Positions 1 through 14,200 of a stretch of 64,000 nucleotides of DNA are shown piece after piece; positions within the stretch are counted from its first letter, which is position 1, and each line of letters begins with the position of its first letter. The DNA comes from Streptomyces flavofungini (GTDB lineage Bacteria; Actinomycetota; Actinomycetes; Streptomycetales; Streptomycetaceae), in the NCBI RefSeq assembly GCF_030388665.1, contig NZ_CP128846.1, positions 1,178,001 to 1,242,000 of the forward strand, read 5' to 3'. A program made the translations under genes and the position numbers. The notes under the pieces were generated by a model. The model ran no database searches, was not told where the DNA came from, and saw only the letters and a list, made by a program, of their open reading frames with translations.

Positions 1-3000
1 CCGAGCAGCGGCGGCAGGTTGCGGCCGTGCGCGGTGCGCAGGGCCGTGGTGTCGAGGCGCACCGGCACGAGGGCGGCGGCGCCCAGGCCGAGTGCGGTGT
101 CGAGCAGGCCGAGGCCCTGTTCGGTGGTGAGGGGAGCGACGCCGGAGCGGGTCATCCGGTCGAGGTCGTCGGCGGTGATCTGGCCCGCCATGCCGCCGCG
201 TTCGGCCCACAGGCCCCAGGCGAGGGAGGTGGCGGGCACGCCCTGGCCTCGCAGGTGCCGCGCGTAGGCGTCGAGGAAGGTGTTGCCGGCCGCGTAGTTG
301 CCCTGTCCGGCGCCGCCGAGTACGCCCGCGACGGAGGAGAACAGGACGAGGGCGGCGAGGTCGGCGTCCCGGGTGAGGGCGCGCAGGTTGAGGGCCGCGT
401 CGGCCTTGGGCCGCAGGACGCGGTCCAGTTGGTCGCCGGTCAGGGAGGAGGTGATGCCGTCGTCGAAGACTCCGGCGGTGTGCACGACCGCGGTGAGGGG
501 GTGCTCGGCGGGGACCCGGGCCAGCGCCTCGGCGAGGGCGTCACGGTCGGCCGCGTCACAGGCGACGACGTCGATGGTGGCGCCGGACTCCTCCATGTGC
601 GCGGCGAGTTCGGCCGCGCCCGGCGCGTCGGGGCCGCGGCGGCCGAGGAACAGCAGGTGCCGGATGCCGTGCGCGGCGACGAGGTGCCGGGCGACGAGGC
701 CGCCGAGGCCGCCGGGGGCACCAGTGACCAGGGCGGTGCCGTCCGGATCCAGGACAGGTTCTGTCCGGGTCATCGGGTCCTTCGCATCAGACGTTCGCTC
801 GTCGAGGTCGCGGGTGAGGCGGGGTACGAGGACGGATCCGGCGCGGATCGCGCACTCGGGCTCGCCGTGCGCGTACGCGGCGGGCAGCGCGCGCAGCGAC
901 TCGGGGGCGCCGTCCACGTCGGCGAGGACGAACCGGCCGGGCTCCTCGGACTGCGCCGAACGCAGCAGGCCGATGACGGCGGAGTGGGCGAGGCCGGGCA
1001 GCGGCTCGGCGTCGGTGACGGCGGCGGCGCCGCGGGTCAGGACGACGAGGCGGGCGTCGGCGAAGGTGTCGCCGTCGGCCGCGGCGAGCCACTCCTGGGC
1101 GAGGGCGAGGGCGTCACGGGCGGCGGCGTGCACGGCGTCGGCGTCCGTGTCGGCGTCGGCCGCGGTGCCCGTGGTGGCCGGGGCGGCGACGACGACGCCG
1201 GGCACGGTCGCGGTGCCCGCGGCGACCGCCGCGGTGAGGTCGGCGAGTGTCGGGTACGAGGTGGCGTCGACGCCGTCCGCGCCCAGGAGGCGGGCCAGCT
1301 CGTCGGCGTCGGTGCCGTCGGCGCCGAGCACGGCCCAGGGGGCGGCCGTGGCGGCGGCCGTCCGGGCCGGGTCGACGGCCGGGGTCCGCACCCAGTCGAC
1401 GCGGTAGAGGTGTGCCACCCGGGTCCGGCGGGCGGCGAGGCCCTGCCGGACGTCGACGGCGCGGGACACCAGGGAGCCGATGCGGGCGACCGGGGCGCCC
1501 GTGTCGTCGGCGAGCAGCACGGAGACGGTGTCGCCGCCGCTGCCGGAGCGGGTCAGGCGTACGCGCAGGGACTTCGCCCCGTCGGCGTACAGCGCCACGT
1601 CGCTCCACGAGAACGGCAGCCTGGGCGCGCCGCCCTCGTCGCCGTCGGAGGGGTCCTGGGCGAGGTGTGCCGCCTGGAGCGCGGCGTCGAGGAGCACGGG
1701 GTGCAGGCCGAACCGCCCGGCCTCGTCACGCCGCTCCTCGGGGACGCTCACCTCGGCGAACACCTCGTCGCCGAGCCGCCAGACGCCGCGCAGGCCCTGG
1801 AACGCCGGGCCGTACTGGACGTCCGCCGCGGCGAACTCCTCGTACAGGCCGTCGATCGCGACCGCGTCGGCGCCGTGCGGCGGCCACTGCGCGAGGTCGA
1901 ACTCGGCGTCCTCGCCGGAGGTGGCGCCGAGGGCGAGGACACCGGTCGCGTGCCGGGTCCACGGCTCCGGCTCCCCGCCGTCCTCGTCGGGGCCGGTCTC
2001 CGGCCGGGAGTGGAAGCTGAGCGACCGCCGTCCGGCGGCGTCGGCGTCTCCCACGGTCAGCTGAAGCTGTACGCCACCCGTCTCCGGGACGACCAACGGC
2101 GCCTCCATGGTCAACTCTTCGACCAGGTCACAACCCACCTGGTCGCCCGCGCGCGTCGCCAGCTCCACGAACGCGGTCGCGGGGAGCAGCACGACCCCCG
2201 CCACGGCGTGATCGGCCAGCCACGGGTGCGTGCGCAGCGACAGCCGCCCCGTGAGCAGGTGCCCGCCCCCGCCCGCCAGCGGCACCGCGGCCCCCAGCAA
2301 CGGGTGCCGCGTGTCACCGAGCCCCGCAGCGGTGACATCGCCCGCCGTGAGGTCGGCGTGCAGCCAGTAGTGCTGGTGCTGGAAGGGGTAGGTGGGGAGG
2401 TCGACGGTGGTGCGGGCGCCGGGGAGGAGGTCCTTCCAGTCGAGTTCGGCGCCGTGTACGTGGGCTTCGGCGAGGGAGGTGGCGAGGCGGTCGGCGCCGC
2501 CCTCGTCACGGCGCAGGGAGCCGAGCGTGACGGCCTGACTGTCGGTCGCGTCGATCGTCGCCTGCACCGGCACGGTCAGGACCGGGTGCGGGCTCATCTC
2601 CAGGAACAGGCCATGGCCCTCGGCCAGCAGGCCGCGGGTGGCGTGCTCGAACAGCACCGTCTGGCGCAGGTTGCGGTACCAATAGCCCGCGTCCATCGGG
2701 GTGTCGGCATCCAGCCACTCCCCCGTGAGGGTCGAGTACAGCGGAATGTCGGCGCCCTGCGGGGCGAGCCCGGCCAGGGCCTCGGCTATCCGCTCCTCGA
2801 TCTGCTCCACGTACGAGGAATGCGAGGCGTAGTCCACCGGGATCGTCCGCGCGCGGACATCCTGCGCCACACACTGGGCGACCAACTCCTCCAGTGCCTC
2901 CGCCTCACCGGAGACGACCACCTGAGCGGGGCCGTTCACGGCCGCGACCGAGATGCGGTCGCCCCACGCGGTGATCAGCTCGCGCACCTCGGCCTCGGGC

Positions 3001-5135
3001 AGCGGCACGGACACCATCCCGCCCTTGCCCGACAGCTCCCGGATGGCCAGGCTGCGCAGCGCCACCACACGGGCGGCATCCCGCAACGACAGCGCACCCG
3101 CCACACACGCGGCGGCGATCTCGCCCTGGCTGTGACCGATCACGGCGGCGGGCTGCACACCGGCTGCCTGCCAAGTCGCCGCCAGGGACACCATCACGGC
3201 GAACAGGACCGGCTGGACCACGTCCACCTGATCGAAGTTGTCCCCGCTCAGCTCCTCGAACAGGTCCCAGTCCACGAACTCCGAGAGCGCGTCCCCGCAC
3301 TCCCGCATCCGCTCCGCGAACACCGGTGACTCGTCCAGGAGTTGGCGGGCCATCCCGGCCCACTGCGACCCCTGCCCCGGGAACACGAACACCGGACGGA
3401 CCTTGCCCTTGGCGCCCACTGCTCGTCCGGTGACCACGGCGCCGTTCGCGCTGTCGCCCTGGGCCAGCGCGTCGAGCCCGGCGAGCAGCTCGTCCCGGTC
3501 CCGGCCGAGGACGACGCCCCGCTGGTCGAACCGCGACCGCGCCACCACCAACGACCACGCCACATCGCCCGGTTCAAGAGAAGCATCGGCGAGCAGCAGC
3601 TCCCGCACCCGCGCGGCCTGCGCCCGCAGCGCCCCCTGGGTCTTGCCCGAGAGAGCGAACGGCACGACACCCGCCACGACCGCCGGGGACGAAGACGAAG
3701 GCGCGCCGCCCTCCTCGGACTCGTCGGGCGAGGGCTCCGCGACCGGCGCCTGCTCCACGATGACGTGGGCGTTCGTACCGCTCATGCCGAAGGAGGAGAC
3801 ACCGGCACGGCGGGGCGCGCCACCGTCCCGCTCGGGCCAGGCGCGGGCCTCGGTCAGCAGCTCGACCGTGCCCGCCGACCAGTCGACCTCGGAGGTCGGG
3901 GCGTCGACGTGCAGGGTCTTGGGCAGGACGCCCGCGCGCAGCGCCATGACCATCTTGATGACACCGGCGACACCGGCGGCGGCCTGGGTGTGCCCGATGT
4001 TCGACTTCAACGAGCCGAGCCACAAGGGCTGTTCTTCGGAGTGCTCCTTGCCGTACGTGGCGAGGAGCGCCTGCGCCTCGATGGGGTCGCCGAGGGTGGT
4101 GCCCGTGCCGTGGGCCTCGACGGCGTCCACGTCACCGGCGGTGAGGCCCGCGTTCGCGAGGGCCGCGCGGATGACGCGGCGCTGGGAGGGGCCGTTGGGG
4201 GCGGTCAGGCCGTTGCTGGCACCGTCCTGGTTCACGGCGGAGCCGCGGATGACCGCGAGGACTTGGTGGCCGTTGCGGCGGGCGTCGGACAAGCGCTCGA
4301 CGAGGAGTATGCCGACGCCTTCGCCCCAGCCGGTGCCGTCGGCCGCGTCGGCGAACGCCTTGCAGCGCCCGTCCGCGGCGAGGCCGCGCTGGCGGCTGAA
4401 CTCGACGAAGGTCTCGGGCGACGACATGACGGTCACGCCGCCCGCGAGGGCCATGGTGCACTCGCCCTGACGCAGCGCCTGCGCGGCCAGGTGCAGGGCG
4501 ACCAGCGAGGACGAGCAGGCGGTGTCGACGGTGACGGCGGGGCCCTGGAGGCCGAGGACGTAGGAGAGACGGCCGGACATGACGCTGGTGGTGTTGCCGG
4601 TGAGGAGGTGGCCCTCGACGCCTTCGGGTGCGTGGCGGACGCCCTCGCCGTAGCCCTGGTAGCCGGCGCCGACGAACACGCCCGCGCGGGTGCCGCGCAG
4701 GGTGGCCGGGTCGATCCCGGCGCGTTCGACGGCCTCCCAGGCGGTCTCCAGGAGGAGTCGCTGCTGCGGGTCCATGGCCAGCGCCTCGCGCGGGGAGATC
4801 CCGAAGAAGGAGGCGTCGAACTCGCCCGCGTCGTGCAGGAACCCGCCGTGGCGGGCGTAGAAGGTGCCCTGCTTGTCGGGGTCGGGGTCGTAGAGGGATT
4901 CGACGTCCCAGCCGCGGCCTTCGGGGAGTTCACCGATGGCGTCGGCGCCGTCGGCGACCAGCCGCCACAGGTCCTCGGGGCCCGCGACGCCGCCGGGGAA
5001 GCGGCAGCTCATGCCGACGATCGCGAGGGGCTCCCTGGAGGCCGCCGCGAGCTGCTGGTTCTGCCGTCGCAGCCGCTCGGTCTCCTTCAGAGACGCGCGC
5101 AGCGCTTCAACGACCGTGTCCGAAGGCCTCGTCAT
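1..5135 (-). CDS. Type I modular PKS, module KS-AT-DH-KR (3' end cut off by the window)
   Basis: This is the third PKS in transcription order; about 1,711 residues are visible before the left edge. The start ATG at 5135 follows GGAG with a 6-nt gap and opens a coiled-coil N-terminal docking segment. KS follows from about residue 35, with TACSSS (Cys near 206) and intact HGTGT. The AT (GHSQGE near 665, YASH near 769) is of the methylmalonyl-CoA type. The DH has HAVAG...P near 976 and the LLDAAL aspartate near 1149. The KR has TGAPGGLG near 1472, a DD motif (FDDG, B-type) and the Ser/Tyr/Asn active site near 1613. There is no ER between DH and KR, so the module should add an alpha-methyl trans-enoyl unit. 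The ACP and anything after it lie outside the window. The domain calls follow from motifs; the position as module 6 assumes collinearity. Confidence 0.96.
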   Translation of the reverse strand, partial: MTRPSDTVVEALRASLKETERLRRQNQQLAAASREPLAIVGMSCRFPGGVAGPEDLWRLVADGADAIGELPEGRGWDVESLYDPDPDKQGTFYARHGGFLHDAGEFDASFFGISPREALAMDPQQRLLLETAWEAVERAGIDPATLRGTRAGVFVGAGYQGYGEGVRHAPEGVEGHLLTGNTTSVMSGRLSYVLGLQGPAVTVDTACSSSLVALHLAAQALRQGECTMALAGGVTVMSSPETFVEFSRQRGLAADGRCKAFADAADGTGWGEGVGILLVERLSDARRNGHQVLAVIRGSAVNQDGASNGLTAPNGPSQRRVIRAALANAGLTAGDVDAVEAHGTGTTLGDPIEAQALLATYGKEHSEEQPLWLGSLKSNIGHTQAAAGVAGVIKMVMALRAGVLPKTLHVDAPTSEVDWSAGTVELLTEARAWPERDGGAPRRAGVSSFGMSGTNAHVIVEQAPVAEPSPDESEEGGAPSSSSPAVVAGVVPFALSGKTQGALRAQAARVRELLLADASLEPGDVAWSLVVARSRFDQRGVVLGRDRDELLAGLDALAQGDSANGAVVTGRAVGAKGKVRPVFVFPGQGSQWAGMARQLLDESPVFAERMRECGDALSEFVDWDLFEELSGDNFDQVDVVQPVLFAVMVSLAATWQAAGVQPAAVIGHSQGEIAAACVAGALSLRDAARVVALRSLAIRELSGKGGMVSVPLPEAEVRELITAWGDRISVAAVNGPAQVVVSGEAEALEELVAQCVAQDVRARTIPVDYASHSSYVEQIEERIAEALAGLAPQGADIPLYSTLTGEWLDADTPMDAGYWYRNLRQTVLFEHATRGLLAEGHGLFLEMSPHPVLTVPVQATIDATDSQAVTLGSLRRDEGGADRLATSLAEAHVHGAELDWKDLLPGARTTVDLPTYPFQHQHYWLHADLTAGDVTAAGLGDTRHPLLGAAVPLAGGGGHLLTGRLSLRTHPWLADHAVAGVVLLPATAFVELATRAGDQVGCDLVEELTMEAPLVVPETGGVQLQLTVGDADAAGRRSLSFHSRPETGPDEDGGEPEPWTRHATGVLALGATSGEDAEFDLAQWPPHGADAVAIDGLYEEFAAADVQYGPAFQGLRGVWRLGDEVFAEVSVPEERRDEAGRFGLHPVLLDAALQAAHLAQDPSDGDEGGAPRLPFSWSDVALYADGAKSLRVRLTRSGSGGDTVSVLLADDTGAPVARIGSLVSRAVDVRQGLAARRTRVAHLYRVDWVRTPAVDPARTAAATAAPWAVLGADGTDADELARLLGADGVDATSYPTLADLTAAVAAGTATVPGVVVAAPATTGTAADADTDADAVHAAARDALALAQEWLAAADGDTFADARLVVLTRGAAAVTDAEPLPGLAHSAVIGLLRSAQSEEPGRFVLADVDGAPESLRALPAAYAHGEPECAIRAGSVLVPRLTRDLDERTSDAKDPMTRTEPVLDPDGTALVTGAPGGLGGLVARHLVAAHGIRHLLFLGRRGPDAPGAAELAAHMEESGATIDVVACDAADRDALAEALARVPAEHPLTAVVHTAGVFDDGITSSLTGDQLDRVLRPKADAALNLRALTRDADLAALVLFSSVAGVLGGAGQGNYAAGNTFLDAYARHLRGQGVPATSLAWGLWAERGGMAGQITADDLDRMTRSGVAPLTTEQGLGLLDTALGLGAAALVPVRLDTTALRTAHGRNLPPLL

Positions 5136-5171
5136 GTCCGGCTCCACATCCGTGCTGCGTCCATTCGTGCT

Positions 5172-5291
5172 GCGTCGGCTCGCGCCGCGGCTCGCACTGT
5201 GTGTCGTTCGGCGGCTCGGGCCGCGTGTCGTACCGCGGCGCGTACCGCGGGTCGCACCGCGCCTCGTACCGCGTCTGGTGCTGCGTCTCGT
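5172..5291 (-). repeat. Ten degenerate 12-bp tandem repeats between two PKS genes
   Basis: Read on the minus strand, ten consecutive 12-bp units with consensus ACGAGNCGCGGT fill most of the 162-bp gap between the TGA at 5300-5298 and the next ATG at 5135. The gap is exactly 54 codons, has no stop in the PKS frame, and would encode a Thr-Arg-Arg-Gly-rich linker. I see no promoter or hairpin here. It is most simply a degenerate minisatellite spacer. Confidence 0.8.
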
Positions 5292-5297
5292 GCTGGG

Positions 5298-8200
5298 TCA
5301 GGAGTCACTGTTGTCCAAGGCCAGCTGGATCAGGTTGGCGACGTCCATGGCGTCGATCGAGGCGTCCGCGTCGTCGTCATCGGCCGTGCCCACGCCCGCG
5401 CCCGTGTCCCCCGCGGCCAGGCTCAGGAGGGCGTCCACGAGGCCCGCCTCACGGAGGCGGGCGATCGGGACGGCCGCCAGGGCGCGGCGGACCTCGGCGT
5501 CGGCCGGGTCGTCGGCCCCCGACCCGTCGCCGTCGGGGCCGTCGGCGGCCAGGGCGTCGGCGGCCGCGTCGGGCAGGAGTTCGGCGAGGAGCTGCAGGGC
5601 CAGTTCGCCGGGGGTGGGATGGTCGAAGACGAGGGTGCTCGGCAGGCTCAGGCCGGTCGCGGCGTTGAGGCGGGTGCGCAGTTCCACGGCGGTCAGGGAG
5701 TCGAAGCCGAAGTCCTTGAACGCGCGGTCCTCCCGGACGGCCTCGGTGCCGGTGTGGCCGAGTACGGCGGCGACTTCCGCGCGGACCAGGTTCAGGACGG
5801 TCCGCTCGCGCTCGGCGGGCGTCGCGTCGGCGAGCCGGTCGCGCAGGGCGGCCGCCGCGTCGGCGGCTCCGGCCGTGCCCGCGTCCTGGTCGGCGGACGC
5901 GGCGTCGAGGGCGCGGCGGGCCTCCGGCAGGTCGTCGAGCAGCGGGCTCGGCCGTCGCACGGTGAAGGCCGGGGCGAACCGCTCCCAGTCGACGTCGGCG
6001 ACGGTGACGAGCGTCTCGCGCCGGTCGAGCGCGTGCCGCAGGGCCGCGATCGCCGACTCGGGCCGCAGGACGGGCAGTCCGCGCTTGCGCAGGTGCGCCG
6101 CCGCGGCGTCGTCGCCCGCCATGCCCGAACCGCCCCACGGTCCCCACGCCACCGATGTCACGGCCCGGCCCTGGGCCCGGCGGCGCTCGGCGAGGCCGTC
6201 GAGGAAGGCGTTGGCGGCGGCGTAGGCGGCCTGGCCGCCGCTGCCCCACACGCCGGCGATGGACGAGAACAGCACGAAGGCGTCGAGCGGCGTGTCGCCG
6301 AGCAGGTCGTCCAGGTGCGCCGCGCCCGCGGTCTTCGCGGCGACGATCTCCGCGAAGTCCTCGGGTCCGGTCTCGTCGATCGTCAGGTCCTGGCCGAGGC
6401 CGGCCGCGTGCACGACGGCACTGAGCGGCGCGTCGGCGGGGATCGCGGCGAGGAGCCGGGCGAGGGCGTCGCGGTCGGCGACGTCGCAGGCCGCGACGGT
6501 GACCTTGGCGCCCAGGTCCTCGAGTTCGGCGCGGAGTTCGGCGGCGCCGGGCGCGTCCGGGCCGCGCCTGCTGGTCAGGACGAGGTGCTGGGCGCCGCCG
6601 CTCGCGCACCACCGTGCGACGTGGGCGCCGAGGGCGCCGGTGCCGCCGGTGACGAGGACGGTGCCGCGGGGCTGCCAGGGGGTGGCCGGGGCGGTGCCGC
6701 GGGGTGCCCGGACGAGGCGGCGGACGTGCACGCCCGAGGTCCGGACGGCGAGTTGGTCCTCGGTGAATCCGGGCGCCGCGGTGCGGGTGAGGAGGGTGGT
6801 GAGGAGGTCGCGGGCGCGGGCCGGGACTGTGCTCACGGAGACTTCGGAGCCGTTCGTGGCGTCCGCCGTCTCCACGCCGCCCGTGGTGCCGGTGCTCCCC
6901 GTCGTCTCCGTGAGGTCGATGAGGCCGCCCCACACGTCAGGGTGCTCAAGGCCCACGACCCGGCCGAATCCCCACGCCTGCCCCTGCGTGACACTGCGTA
7001 CGGGATCGGCGTCACCGACGGACACGGCGCCGCACGTCGCGATCCACAGCCGCCCGCCGACCTCGGCGTCGACGACGGCCTGCGTGAGCGCGAGGGTCGC
7101 GGCCATGCCCCAGGTCAGGGCGGGGGCGTCCGGTCCCGGGCCGTCGACTGCGTCCTCGGCGCCGGACGCGGCGTGCCCGTACGGCCGCTCGTCCAGGGCG
7201 AGCAGCGACAGGACTCCGGCGAGGGCGGCGTCGCCGTCGGACGCGGCTTCCCCCGCACCGGGCTCCCGCAGCAGCCGCGCCATCGCCGTACGCTCGACGA
7301 CCTCGTCACGCACGACGACGCGCCGTACGTCCGCGCCCGCGGCGGCCAGCGCCTCCTCGGCGGCCGTGCTCCAGGGGTGTCCGACCGCACCGGCCGGTAC
7401 GACCAGCGCCCACGTCCCGCCGAACGCCGGTCCGGCGGCCGGGGAGCGGTCGCCGGGGAGCGGCTTCCAGGTGACCCGGTAGCGCAGGGCCTCCACCTGG
7501 TGCTGTTCCTGCTGTCGCCGTCGCCAGGTCGCGAGCGCGGGCAGGACGGACTTCAGCGAGGCCTCCTGGTCGAGGTCCAGCGTCTCGGCGAGCCCTTCCA
7601 GGTCCTCGCGCTGGACGACCTCCCAGAACTCGGCGTCCACGCCGTCGCTCCGGTCCGCGGCTGACGTGCCCGAGCCCTTCGGCTCCGGCCAATAGGTCCG
7701 GTGCTGGAAGGCGTACGTGGGCAGGTCCACGCGGCGGCGCGCCTCGGCCCGCGCGTACAGCGGCGTCCAGTCGACCTCGACTCCGCGCACGTGCGCCTTG
7801 GCGAGGGCGGCGAGGAAGGTGTCGGGCTCGGGCCGGTCCTTGCGCAGTCCGCCGATCAGGCCCGCCTGGGCGGCCGGGTCGGTGATCGTGTCGTGCGCCA
7901 TCGCCGTCAGGACGGCATCCGGGCCCAGTTCGAGGAGCGTGGAGACGCCCTGGCCGGTGAGGGTGGCGAGTCCGTCGTGGAAGCGGACGGCCTCGCGGAT
8001 GTGGCGCACCCAGTACTCCGGCTCCCGAAGCCGAGCCGAATCCGCCAGCTCCCCCGTCACATTGGAGACCACCGACAGCTTCGGAACCTGATACGTCAGC
8101 CCCTTCGCAACCTTGCGGAAGTCCTCCAGAACCGGGTCCATGAGCGGCGAGTGGAAGGCATGCGACACCTTCAGCCACCGCACCTTACGGCCCTCACCAC

Positions 8201-11200
8201 GCAGCCTCTCCTCCAGACCCTCCAGGACGGTGCGGTCACCGGAGAGCACCACCTGCGACGGCCCGTTCACGGCCGCCACACCCACGCTGCCGGAAAGGCC
8301 TTCGAGCAGCGGCAGCACATCGGCCTCGGCGGCCTGCACCGCCAGCATGCCCCCACCCTCCGGCAGCGACTGCATCAACCGACCACGCGCAGCGACGAGT
8401 TGAGCGGCGTCCTCCAGCGACCAGAGTCCGGCCACGTACGCGGCCGTCAGCTCACCGATCGAGTGGCCGCCCACGATCTCCGGCCGCACCCCGAAGGACT
8501 CGGCGAGGCGATACAGGGCGACCTCGACGGCGAACAGCGCGGGCTGCGCGTACCCCGTCTGCTCCAAGAGATCCGCGTCCGAGCCGAACATCACGTCCTT
8601 CAACGGACGCTCAAGCAGCCCGTCCAGGTGCGCACACACCTCGTCCAACGCATCAGCGAACACCGGGAACGCCTCGTACAACTCACGCCCCATCCCGACC
8701 CGCTGACTGCCCTGACCCGTGAAGACGACCCCGAGACGGCCTTCCGTGACGGAGCCCGTCACGGCCCCGGAGCCGCCCGACGCGACGGCGTCGAGCCCGG
8801 CCAGGAGTTCGTCCCGGCCGTGGCCGAGTACGACGGCTCGGTGCTCGTGCAGGGCGCGGCCCGAGAGGAGTGACCAGGCCACGTCGGCGGGCTCCGCCTC
8901 CGGGCGGCCGTTCAGGTGGTTGACGAGCCGCCCGGCCTGGGCGCGCAGGGCCTCCGCGCTGCGGGCGGAGACCAGCCACGGCACGGGCGTCACCGGAGTG
9001 ACCTCACCGGCGGGCTCGACGGGCTCCGCAGCCGGTGCCTGCTCCACGATCACGTGCGCGTTCGTGCCGCTCACGCCGAACGACGACACTCCCGCACGAC
9101 GGGGCGCACCGCCGTCCCGCTCCGCCCACTCCCGGGCCTCGGTCAGGAGCTCCACCGAACCCGCCGACCAGTCCACGTGCGTGCTCGGCTCGTCCACGTG
9201 CAGCGTGGGCGGCAGCATGCCGTGGCGCATGGCCATCACCATCTTGATGACACCGGCGGCTCCGGCGGCGGCCTGGGTGTGCCCGATGTTGGACTTCACC
9301 GAGCCCAGCCACAGCGGCTCCTCGGTGGCCCGCTCCTGGCCGTACGTGGCGAGGAGGGCCTGGGCCTCGATGGGGTCGCCGAGGGTCGTGCCCGTGCCGT
9401 GCGCTTCCACCGCGTCGACGTCGGCGGGCGTCAGGCCCGCGTTCGCCAGGGCGGCGCGGATGACACGCTGCTGCGAGGGGCCGTTGGGGGCGGTCAGGCC
9501 GTTGCTCGCGCCGTCCTGGTTGATCGCCGAGCCACGCACCACGGCCAGGACCTGGTGGCCGTTGCGGCGCGCGTCGGACAGGCGCTCAAGGAGCAGCAGT
9601 CCGGCCCCCTCGCCCCAGCCCGTACCGTCGGCGGCCTCCGCGAAGGCCTTGCAGCGGCCGTCCGCCGCGAGGCCCCGCTGGCGGCTGAACTCGATGAACG
9701 CGCTGGGCGTGGACATCACGGTGACGCCGCCCGCGAGGGCGAGGTCGCACTCGCCCTGCCGCAGCGCCTGGGCCGCAAGGTGCAGGGCGACGAGGGCGGA
9801 GGAGCACGCGGTGTCGACGGTCATGGCGGGGCCTTCGAAGCCGAAGGCGTAGGAGAGGCGGCCGGAGACGACGCTGGCCGCGTTGCCCGTGCCGATGTAT
9901 CCCTCGGCGCCTTCGGGGGCGTCCTTGAGGAGGTCGAGGTAGTCCTGGCCGTTGGTGCCGGCGAACACACCGGTGCGGCTGCCGTGCAGCGACGGGGGCG
10001 CGATCCCGGCGCGCTCGAACAGCTCCCACGCGGTCTCCAGGAGGAGCCGCTGCTGCGGGTCCATGGCCAGGGCCTCGCGCGGGGAGATCCCGAAGAAGTC
10101 CGCGTCGAAGGCTCCCGCGTCCGGCAGGAATCCGCCCTGCCGCGCGTAGGTGGCGCCGGGCGTCGCCGGGTCGGGGTCGTACAGCGCCCCGGTGTCCCAG
10201 CCCCGGTCGGCGGGGAACTCGCCCAGGGCGTCGACGCCGTCGGCGACGAGGCGCCACAGGTCCTCCGGGTCGCGTACGCCGCCGGGGAAGCGGCAGCTCA
10301 TCGACACGATGGCGATGGGGTCGTCGTCGACCGGGCCGGTGGCCGCGACCGTCGTGGGAACGGTCGTGTCGGGGTCGGGCCCGGTGAGCAGGAGACCGGA
10401 GAGGTAGTCGGCGACGGACCTGGGCGAGGGGTGGTCGAAGACGAGGGTGGCGGGCAGGGTGAGGCCGGTCGCGGCGCCGAGGCGGTTGCGGAACTCCACC
10501 GAGGTGAGCGAGTCGAACCCGAGCCCCTTGAACGCGCTGTCGCCGGGCACCGCCTCCGTGCCGCCATGCCCGAGCACCGCGGCGGCCTGGTTCCGCACCA
10601 GGTCGAGCAGGGTCCGCTCGGCTTCGGGGCGCGACTGGGCGGCCAACTGGCCCTTCAGGGAGGTGACTTCGGTGTCGCCCGCGCCGGTGGGCCGGTCCGC
10701 GCGGGCGGCCGCGGTCTCCGGCAGGTCGTCGAAGAGGGTGCTGTGCCGGGTGGCGGTGAAGCCGTCGGCGAAGCGGTCCCAGACGATGTCGGCGACGACG
10801 AGGTGCGCCGTCGCGTCGGGTGCCGTCGCGTGGTGGGTCGCCCGGCGCAGGACCTCGATCGCGCGTGCCGGGTCCATGACGGGCAGGCCGGCCTGGCGCA
10901 TCCGCTCGTCGGAGCCGTCGTCGGCGGCCATGCCGCTCCCGGCCCACGGGCCCCAGGCGAGCGAGAGGGCGGGCCGTCCGGCGGCGCGCCGCTGTTCGGC
11001 GAGAGCGTCCAGGAAGGCGTTCGCCGCCGCGTAGTTGCCCTGCCCGGGCGCGCCCACGGTCCCGGTGAGGGAGGAGAAGAGGACGAAGGCCGACAGGTCG
11101 GCGTCGCGGGTCAGCTCGTCCAGGTTCCGGGCCGACTCCGCCTTGGCGCGGAACACGGCTGCCATCCGGTCCGGCGTGAGGCCGTCGAGCACACCGTCGT

Positions 11201-14200
11201 CCAGGACGCCCGCCGTGTGGAACACCCCGGTCAACGGCACGTCGTCCGGGACCGCGTCCAGGACCCGCGCCAGCGCCTCCCGGTCCGCCGCGTCACACGC
11301 CGCGACCGTCACCCGTACACCCAACTCCAGCAATTCGTCACGCAGTTCAAGCGCACCCGGCGCCTCCGACCCACGACGGCTCGTCAACAGCACATGACCG
11401 GCACCCGCACGCGCCAGCCACCGCGCCACATGACCGCCGAGGGCGCCCGTACCGCCGGTCACGAGCACCGTGCCGCCGTTCGGGGACCACTCCCCCGCCG
11501 ACGACTCGCCCAACGGGGCGTCACCGAAGGCCGCACGCACCAGCCTGCGCGCGAACACGCCGGAGCCGCGCACCGCCACCTGGTCCTCGCCCGAGGTGGC
11601 CCCGAGGACCTGGGTGAGGCGGGACATGGCGCGTGCGTCGGCCGTCCCGGGCAGGTCGACCAGGCCGCCCCAGCGCTCGGGGTGTTCGAGGGCGACGACC
11701 CGGCCGAGGCCCCACACGGCCGCGCCGTCGGCGTCGGCCACGGAGTCCGAAGCGCCGACACAGACCGCGCCGCGGGTCGCCACCCACAGGGGTGCGGCCA
11801 CCGCGGCGTCGCCGAGGGCCTGTACGAGCGCGAGGGTCGAAAGCACGTCGGCCGGTGCGCACGCCAGCAGGGAGAGGACTCCCGTCAGGGTCGTGCCGGT
11901 CCCGGCGTCCTCGCCTTGCTCGGCGAGGGCGTCGGCGACCTGCGCCCGCAGCGTGTCGCGGTCGGCGTCGCCGGTGTCCACGCGCAGGACGCGGGCTCGT
12001 GCCCCGGCCTGTTCCAGGGCCTGTACGGAGGCGTCGAGCCACGGCTCGTCCGTCGCGTCGGCGCGGGCGACGACCAGCCAGGTGCCCATGAGTGCGGCCC
12101 GCGACGGCTTGGCCAGCGGCTTCCACGTGGTCCGGTACTGCCAACGGTCCAGCTCGGACCGCTCGTGCCGCTGGCGCCGCCAGGCCGTGAGGGCGGGCAG
12201 CACCGACCGCAGCGGCGCCTCCTCGTCGACGTCCAGGGCTCCCGTCAGAGCGGCGAGGTCCTCGTCCTCCACGGCCTTCCAGAAACTCGCGTCCGCGGGG
12301 TCGAACCCGTCCCCGGCGGCGCCGGGCGCCTGCTCCAGGGGGTTGAGCCAGAGGTGCTGGCGCTGGAAGGCGTACGTGGGCAGGTCCACGCGGCGGCGCG
12401 CCTCGACGGGCTCGAAGAAGCGGGACCAGTCGACGGTGGTGCCGCGCACGTGGAGGTGCGCGAGGGCGGCAAGGAAGGTGTCGGGTTCGGGCCGGTCCTT
12501 GCGGACGGCGGCGACGAGACCAGCCTGAGAAGCCGGGTCGGTGAGCGTGTCGTGCGCCATCGCCGTCAAAACAGCATCCGGGCCCAGCTCGAGCACAGTA
12601 CTCGCACCGAAACCGGCTAGAGCAGTCAGACCGTCATGGAAGCGCACGGCCTCACGGATGTGCCGCACCCAGTACTCCGGATCCCGGAGCCGAGCCGAAT
12701 CCGCCAGCTCCCCCGTCACATTGGAGACCACCGACAGCTTCGGAACCTGATACGTCAGCCCCTCGGCGACCTTGCGGAAGTCATCCAGGACCGGGTCCAT
12801 GAGCGGCGAGTGGAAGGCGTGGGACACCTTCAGCCACCGCACCTTGCGGCCCTCACCGCGCAGCTTCTCCTCCAAGCCCTCCAGGACCTTGAGGTCACCG
12901 GAGAGCACCACCTGCGACGGCCCGTTCACGGCCGCCACACCCACGCTCTCCGCAAGGCCTTCGAGAAGCGGCAGCACATCGGCCTCGGCGGCCTGCACCG
13001 CCAGCATGCCCCCGCCCTCCGGCAACGACTGCATCAACCGACCACGCGCAGCGACGAGTTGAGCGGCGTCCTCCAGGGACCAGAGTCCGGCCACGTAGGC
13101 GGCCGTCAGCTCGCCGATCGAGTGCCCGCCCACGATCTCGGGCCGCACTCCGAAGGACTCGGCGAGGCGGTACAGGGCGACCTCGACGGCGAACAGCGCG
13201 GGCTGCGCGTACCCCGTCTGCTCCAACACCTCGGCGTCGGTGCCGAACATGACGTCCTTCAGCGGCTGATCCAACAGCCCGTCCAGATGCGCGCACACCT
13301 CATCCAGCGCATCGGCGAACACCGGGAACGCCTCGTACAGCTCACGCCCCATCCCGACCCGCTGACTGCCCTGACCGGTGAACACGACCCCGAGACGGCC
13401 CTCAACCACCGCACCGGTGACGACACCCGGACCACCGGCGGCAACCGCGCCCAGCCCCGCCAGGAACTCCTCGCGCTCCCGGCCGAAGACGACCGCCCGG
13501 TGCTCGTGGAGGGCGCGGCCCGAGAGCAGGGACCAGCCCACAGCCGCAGGCGCGAGGTCCTCACGCCCTGCCATGTGCTCCCGCAGCCGCTCGGCCTGCG
13601 CCCGCAACGCCTCTGGGCTGCGCGCCGACACCAGCCAGGGCACCACGGCCGTGGCAACCGGCGCGGTACCCGACCCGCCGGGACCGGCCGGCTCGGGCTG
13701 CTCCGCGGGCTCCTCCACGGCGGCCTGCTCCACGATCACGTGCGCGTTGGTCCCGCTCACGCCGAAGGAGGAGACACCCGCGCGGCGCGGCGCTCCGCCG
13801 TCCCGCTCGGCCCACTCCCGGGCCTCGGTCAGGAGCTCCACCGAACCCGCCGACCAGTCGACGTGGGAGTTGGGTCGGTCGACGTGGAGGGTGCGGGGCA
13901 GGACGCCCGCCCGCATGGCCATGACCATCTTGATGACGCCCGCGACTCCGGCGGCGGCCTGCGTGTGGCCGAGGTTCGACTTCACCGAGCCGAGCCACAG
14001 GGGTGCGGTGCCGCCGCTGGCGGCTTCGGGGCGTTCCTGGCCGTAGGTGGCGAGGAGGGCCTGGGCCTCAATGGGGTCGCCGAGGGTCGTGCCCGTGCCG
14101 TGCGCTTCCACCGCGTCGACGTCGGCGGGCGTCAGGCCCGCGTTCGCCAGGGCGGCACGGATGACACGCTGCTGCGAGGGACCGTTGGGGGCGGTCAGGC

